Shown in pieces: positions 61,114-64,000 of a stretch of 64,000 nt of DNA. The notes under the pieces were generated by a model. That model was given only the letters and a program-made list of their open reading frames with translations. It ran no database searches and had not been told where the DNA came from. Location of the stretch: NCBI GenBank assembly GCA_030407315.1, contig JALQPE010001728.1, forward strand, positions 62,001 through 126,000. The letters are read 5' to 3'. Every line of letters starts with the position of its first letter. Within the stretch, counting starts at the first letter, position 1. The DNA is from Asparagopsis taxiformis. Lineage: Eukaryota; Rhodophyta; Florideophyceae; Bonnemaisoniales; Bonnemaisoniaceae. Both the position numbers and the translations under genes were made by a program.

Positions 61114-62271
61114 CTACAGTGTGCCGCCGCCAAACGCTCCCGTCATAGGCCGCATGTTTGGCAGCACCACGGGTGACGCCGCCACATGCGCGTGCACCGG
61201 TGCGTGTGTATGCGCGTGCGCCGCCATGGGTGCAAACCCTGCCGGGATGCCTACAAATGGTGCGTGTTGTTGTTGCGTGATAAACGGTTGAGCGACGCCA
61301 GCATATTGTGCAGCATACCCTTGCACAAATTGCTGATGCAGTAAAGCGTTGTCGTTGCGTTGATTTTCGTTTGCATCCTGCCCGTTACCGTTTGCGCGCA
61401 AGCTTTGCTCAAATATGGCCTTCTCACGCTCTTGTTCGCGAACTTTTCTCACACGCTCCTCGACGACCGCCAGAACCACTTCCTCGAGATCCTCCTGGCT
61501 CAGCATGGCCACATCCTCCACATCGGCGCTCAGTTCATTAGCGAGAAACTTTCTCAAATGAAACGTACCGTTTCGAACAATTCTCTTCTTATCAGCCTGC
61601 CATCTACCCGACTCAATCCTGTCCATCCGCACCATCTTCTCCTTCATCAGCGCCTCGAGCTCTCGCGCTTCATCCAGCATCATTTTCTTGACCTCCATTC
61701 TGCGCAACGACACCGACAGTCCGTCCACATCATCCGCGGCGCGAATCTCCCAGCACGCGACGTACATTCTGTACACGACGTCATCACCGACGACATCGAG
61801 CATAACCGACTGACCGGCGTCCAATTTAAGCGAACTGGCGATATAGCGTTTCATCGTCGGCATCGCGCCATACAGCCGCAAATGCTTGATACGGGCGTCG
61901 TCTGCATGCGGCTTGCGCGGATGCGCATGCGCGGGGCGACGACCATTCACGTCGCGCAGTGCGGGGCGCGCCGGCAGACGTTCGCCGCATTTGTTGCACA
62001 CGGCGGGGTCGGCCGACTTGCGCACGGGCGCTGGTACACGCGGCGCCAGATCCGGGCAGACGTTGTACACGACGCGCGGCAGCGGGTGCGCCAACGGCTG
62101 CCAGACGGGGTGCGAGGTGACGAGTGGACGCGCGCCCGGCTTGGTGGGCGACTGGTGCGTGCGCGTGAGCAGATCGGCAAAGGTGACGCGTTTGGGCGGC
62201 GCGCGCGAAGCGTCCGAGACGCTCGAAGAGGTGCTTGAAGAGGGCGTGCGGAGAATGGAATGCGGAGGCAT
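61114..62271 (-). CDS. Unknown protein B: SILR plus RVTF docking pair and two modules
   Basis: 385 residues, starts MPPHSILRTPSS. SILR (residues 5-8) and KRVTFAD (RVTF at 28-31) are in the order and rough spacing of known protein phosphatase 1 partners. A CNKCGE pair lies near 92. Module A is at about 139-178 (TMKRYIASSLKLDAGQSVML then VVYRMYVACWEIR) and module B at about 237-275 (FHLRKFLANELSADVEDVAM then LEEVVLAVVEERVRKV). A coiled, charged helix separates them. The C-terminus is Q/H/A-rich. A long frame on the opposite strand (61360-62238) is a shadow. Candidate phosphatase-1 regulatory subunit (inference). Confidence 0.75.
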   Translation of the reverse strand: MPPHSILRTPSSSTSSSVSDASRAPPKRVTFADLLTRTHQSPTKPGARPLVTSHPVWQPLAHPLPRVVYNVCPDLAPRVPAPVRKSADPAVCNKCGERLPARPALRDVNGRRPAHAHPRKPHADDARIKHLRLYGAMPTMKRYIASSLKLDAGQSVMLDVVGDDVVYRMYVACWEIRAADDVDGLSVSLRRMEVKKMMLDEARELEALMKEKMVRMDRIESGRWQADKKRIVRNGTFHLRKFLANELSADVEDVAMLSQEDLEEVVLAVVEERVRKVREQEREKAIFEQSLRANGNGQDANENQRNDNALLHQQFVQGYAAQYAGVAQPFITQQQHAPFVGIPAGFAPMAAHAHTHAPVHAHVAASPVVLPNMRPMTGAFGGGTL

Positions 62272-63028
62272 TGTGCGGTCGTTTTGTCGGTGGCGGTCGA
62301 CGACTGGCGTTTGAGTGCGCTGGTGTGCGCGCTTAAATAGTGGTCATGATGGCAACGGTTTGGTGTGAGAAATGGAGCCGTTTGAAGGAGCATGGTTGGA
62401 GTGATGATGAATTTTAACATGCCTATGCGCCGTGACGTGCTCATCGCCTGATGCTGCGCAGTTGGATTATGTGATGAACGGGCCGTTTGGGTGTGCGTTT
62501 CAGTCACGGCGCTTGGTTAGGAAAGCATAGACTGTCCAATCAGGTGGCAGTGCAACGTCTCTCTACGTACCCCTAATTTTGCAATTGAAAGGTTGTTTGG
62601 GTAATTACGGTCACGGTGTTGTCGTGTATGATAGAGTTGTATCATCTTGTGCCACGGATCGCTCGGTTGATTAGCCAATGATGATAGGTGGTAGCTGCAT
62701 CATGTCATACGCATCGACTGACTTTGCTGGCACTGGCGACCTGGCAGGCTGCAGTGGCATCGCCAGTTCGACGAGCACTGCCGGGTGCAGACGAGCACTT
62801 TCATTGGTCGATTCGATGTGTGCACTGTGCTCTATCGCCCATCACAACCTTCCACGCTCCTCCCTCTGCAGCGCTGGACACGTTGTTGCTCTCGTCCGCC
62901 TCCGCAACAAAGTGCTCCAACCGTACGAGTTGGCATCCTGCGCAGCGCAGCACACCATGCAATGCCGGATATTGCGCATCCCATGAATTTCTTTACCAAG
63001 TTAGACCTCATCTACAAATCAAATCAAG
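62272..63028. other. Spacer between genes B and E
   Basis: No gene recognised; GCGCAGCGCAG pentamers near 62939-62950. Confidence 0.4.
62333..62339 (-). promoter_or_regulatory. TATA-like box of unknown gene B
   Basis: TATTTAA on the minus strand, 62 bases upstream of the ATG at 62271. Confidence 0.5.
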
Positions 63029-63754
63029 CTAATATGTCCTCCACTGCCATCCATCATACGCAACATACTTTCTGCCAGCGTCCAACACCTTATTCTCCCT
63101 ATCGCGAGCTCTCGAATGCCTCTTGTGCAAATGCTCTCCATGTTTCTTATTACACACCGCACATACATGCTTGCTCTTCGCCCCGTCCGCTGACTTTCTA
63201 CTCGAATGCTTATGCCGATGCTGCTGCTGCTGCTGTGGTTGCTGCGAATGCTGCACACGGCCATGCGAATGTGAGCGCGAATGCCCGTGCGAGTGTCGAT
63301 GCGAATGCACACGAGGCTGATGACTGCCATGCGAATGGCCGTTGGGGCGCTGCTTCAAGACGTCCTTCTTACACTGTTTCTGCGAGCCATTTTTGCGCGA
63401 GCGGCGCACCGAACACAGGTCCTTTTCCAGAAGCGGGCCCTTGGCGGGCGGCTGCGTCACGAGCAACGCGTGCACGTCGGCGCCGGCGGCGACGCGTTCA
63501 CGCACGCGTTGACGCTGCTTGCGGCGGCAGGTCGAGGCGCGTTTGACGGGTACTTGCACTTGGCGCGCGACCAATTGATCCGCAAAGGTGACGCGGCGTT
63601 CTGTTCGGACGCGCGGCGCGTTTCCCGCACGCGCCGCACGCAGAATCGACGGCAATGGCGCTGTCGGCCGCGTCTTGCGACGCGGTGCGTGCTGTAGATG
63701 CGCGTGGGTGTGCGCAAACGGGTTGGCGTGCGGACACAGATGCTGTACGGGCAT
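63029..63754 (-). CDS. Unknown protein E: SILR plus RVTF, histidine-rich tail
   Basis: 241 residues from Met at 63754 (MPVQHLCPHANPF); the longer frame starts with a non-ATG codon. SILR is at residues 36-39 and ERRVTFADQL (RVTF 54-57) follows, the same pair and order as protein B. The rest is basic and H/S/Q/R-rich, with repeated H-S-H-G-type stretches around 160-190, a CAVCNKKH pair and a final GWQWRTY. I do not see the two modules, so it may be a distant or partial relative of protein B. A TATAAAA lies about 100 bases upstream on the minus strand (63854-63860). Confidence 0.65.
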   Translation of the reverse strand: MPVQHLCPHANPFAHTHAHLQHAPRRKTRPTAPLPSILRAARAGNAPRVRTERRVTFADQLVARQVQVPVKRASTCRRKQRQRVRERVAAGADVHALLVTQPPAKGPLLEKDLCSVRRSRKNGSQKQCKKDVLKQRPNGHSHGSHQPRVHSHRHSHGHSRSHSHGRVQHSQQPQQQQQHRHKHSSRKSADGAKSKHVCAVCNKKHGEHLHKRHSRARDRENKVLDAGRKYVAYDGWQWRTY

Positions 63755-63794
63755 GGTGTGGGGACGCCGCGGCGTTTGGACGGCTCGACGTTTG

Positions 63795-63824
63795 GATTCG
63801 ATGTGATGCGATGCGATGCGATGT
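63795..63824. repeat. GATGC pentamer run upstream of gene E
   Basis: Six units (GATTC, GATGT, three GATGC, GATGT), the same motif as the array at 46826. Confidence 0.9.
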
Positions 63825-63853
63825 GCCGAGGACTTGGTGCGCAAGTGGCGGTG

Positions 63854-63860
63854 TTTTATA
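63854..63860 (-). promoter_or_regulatory. TATA box of unknown gene E
   Basis: TATAAAA on the minus strand, 100 bases upstream of the chosen ATG. Confidence 0.5.
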
Positions 63861-64000
63861 CAGAGGCGGATGGCATGAGGGTTTCGGAGAGCATGGCACG
63901 GATGCGCTACGGCTGCGTGTATGAGACAATTTAAGCCGCTGCACTGCGCCGTGATAAAATTTGAATGCGTAATGGGCTCGCTAATGTTACCCGAATCAGT

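Noticed and set aside
61360..62238. 292-codon open frame on the plus strand
   Set aside because: Antisense shadow of protein B, whose frame has the SILR/RVTF motifs, modules and ATG; the plus frame has biased R/H-rich composition.

Overview
The window reads as nuclear DNA of a photosynthetic eukaryote, most likely a mesophilic red alga (inference). Genes are mostly single long exons on both strands with short spacers. The few introns I can define are 74-130 nt long, with GT..AG ends and, in several, a CTAAC-type branch site. Plastid-type genes (a BFN-UVR nuclease, a small membrane zinc protein) sit beside eukaryotic ones (TRAPPIII, small Tim, LCB1, histone H1, HECT ligase). An isoamylase fits cytosolic (floridean) starch, and a B12-dependent methionine synthase fits algae. 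No transposon, virus, rRNA or CRISPR array was seen.

Layout. 1-16 kb: the 3' part of a giant HECT ubiquitin ligase, METH, a spliced plastid zinc protein, an unknown protein, an SR-rich protein, BFN-UVR, a spliced TIM13, LCB1 and tRNA-Arg(UCG). 16-25 kb: a mitochondrial-type carrier with a probable tiny first exon, two AIG1/GIMAP-like GTPases tail to tail, a spliced histone H1 and a membrane RING-H2 protein. 25-40 kb: an SLC35B transporter, an unknown acidic protein, an ELO elongase, TRAPPC8/Trs85 and two tandem old-yellow-enzyme genes. 40-56 kb: large gene-poor spacers around a type I membrane protein, an unknown protein with a possible vWA-like fold, a GATA factor, a small membrane protein, an isoamylase, a gamma-glutamylamine cyclotransferase-like protein and DPH4. 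56-64 kb: a cluster of five unfamiliar genes.

The last cluster is the best candidate for something undescribed. Four genes share two short helical modules at similar spacing, and three carry an RVTF motif near the N-terminus, two of them with a SILR motif just before it. SILK/SILR followed by RVxF is the classic docking signature for protein phosphatase 1. RVxF-like motifs also occur in the unknown proteins at 9.3 kb and 47.6 kb. Both recent duplicate pairs (OYE and GTPase) carry a patch of near-identical DNA inside more diverged flanks, which suggests gene conversion. All functional statements rest on motif recognition by eye; no database search was run.
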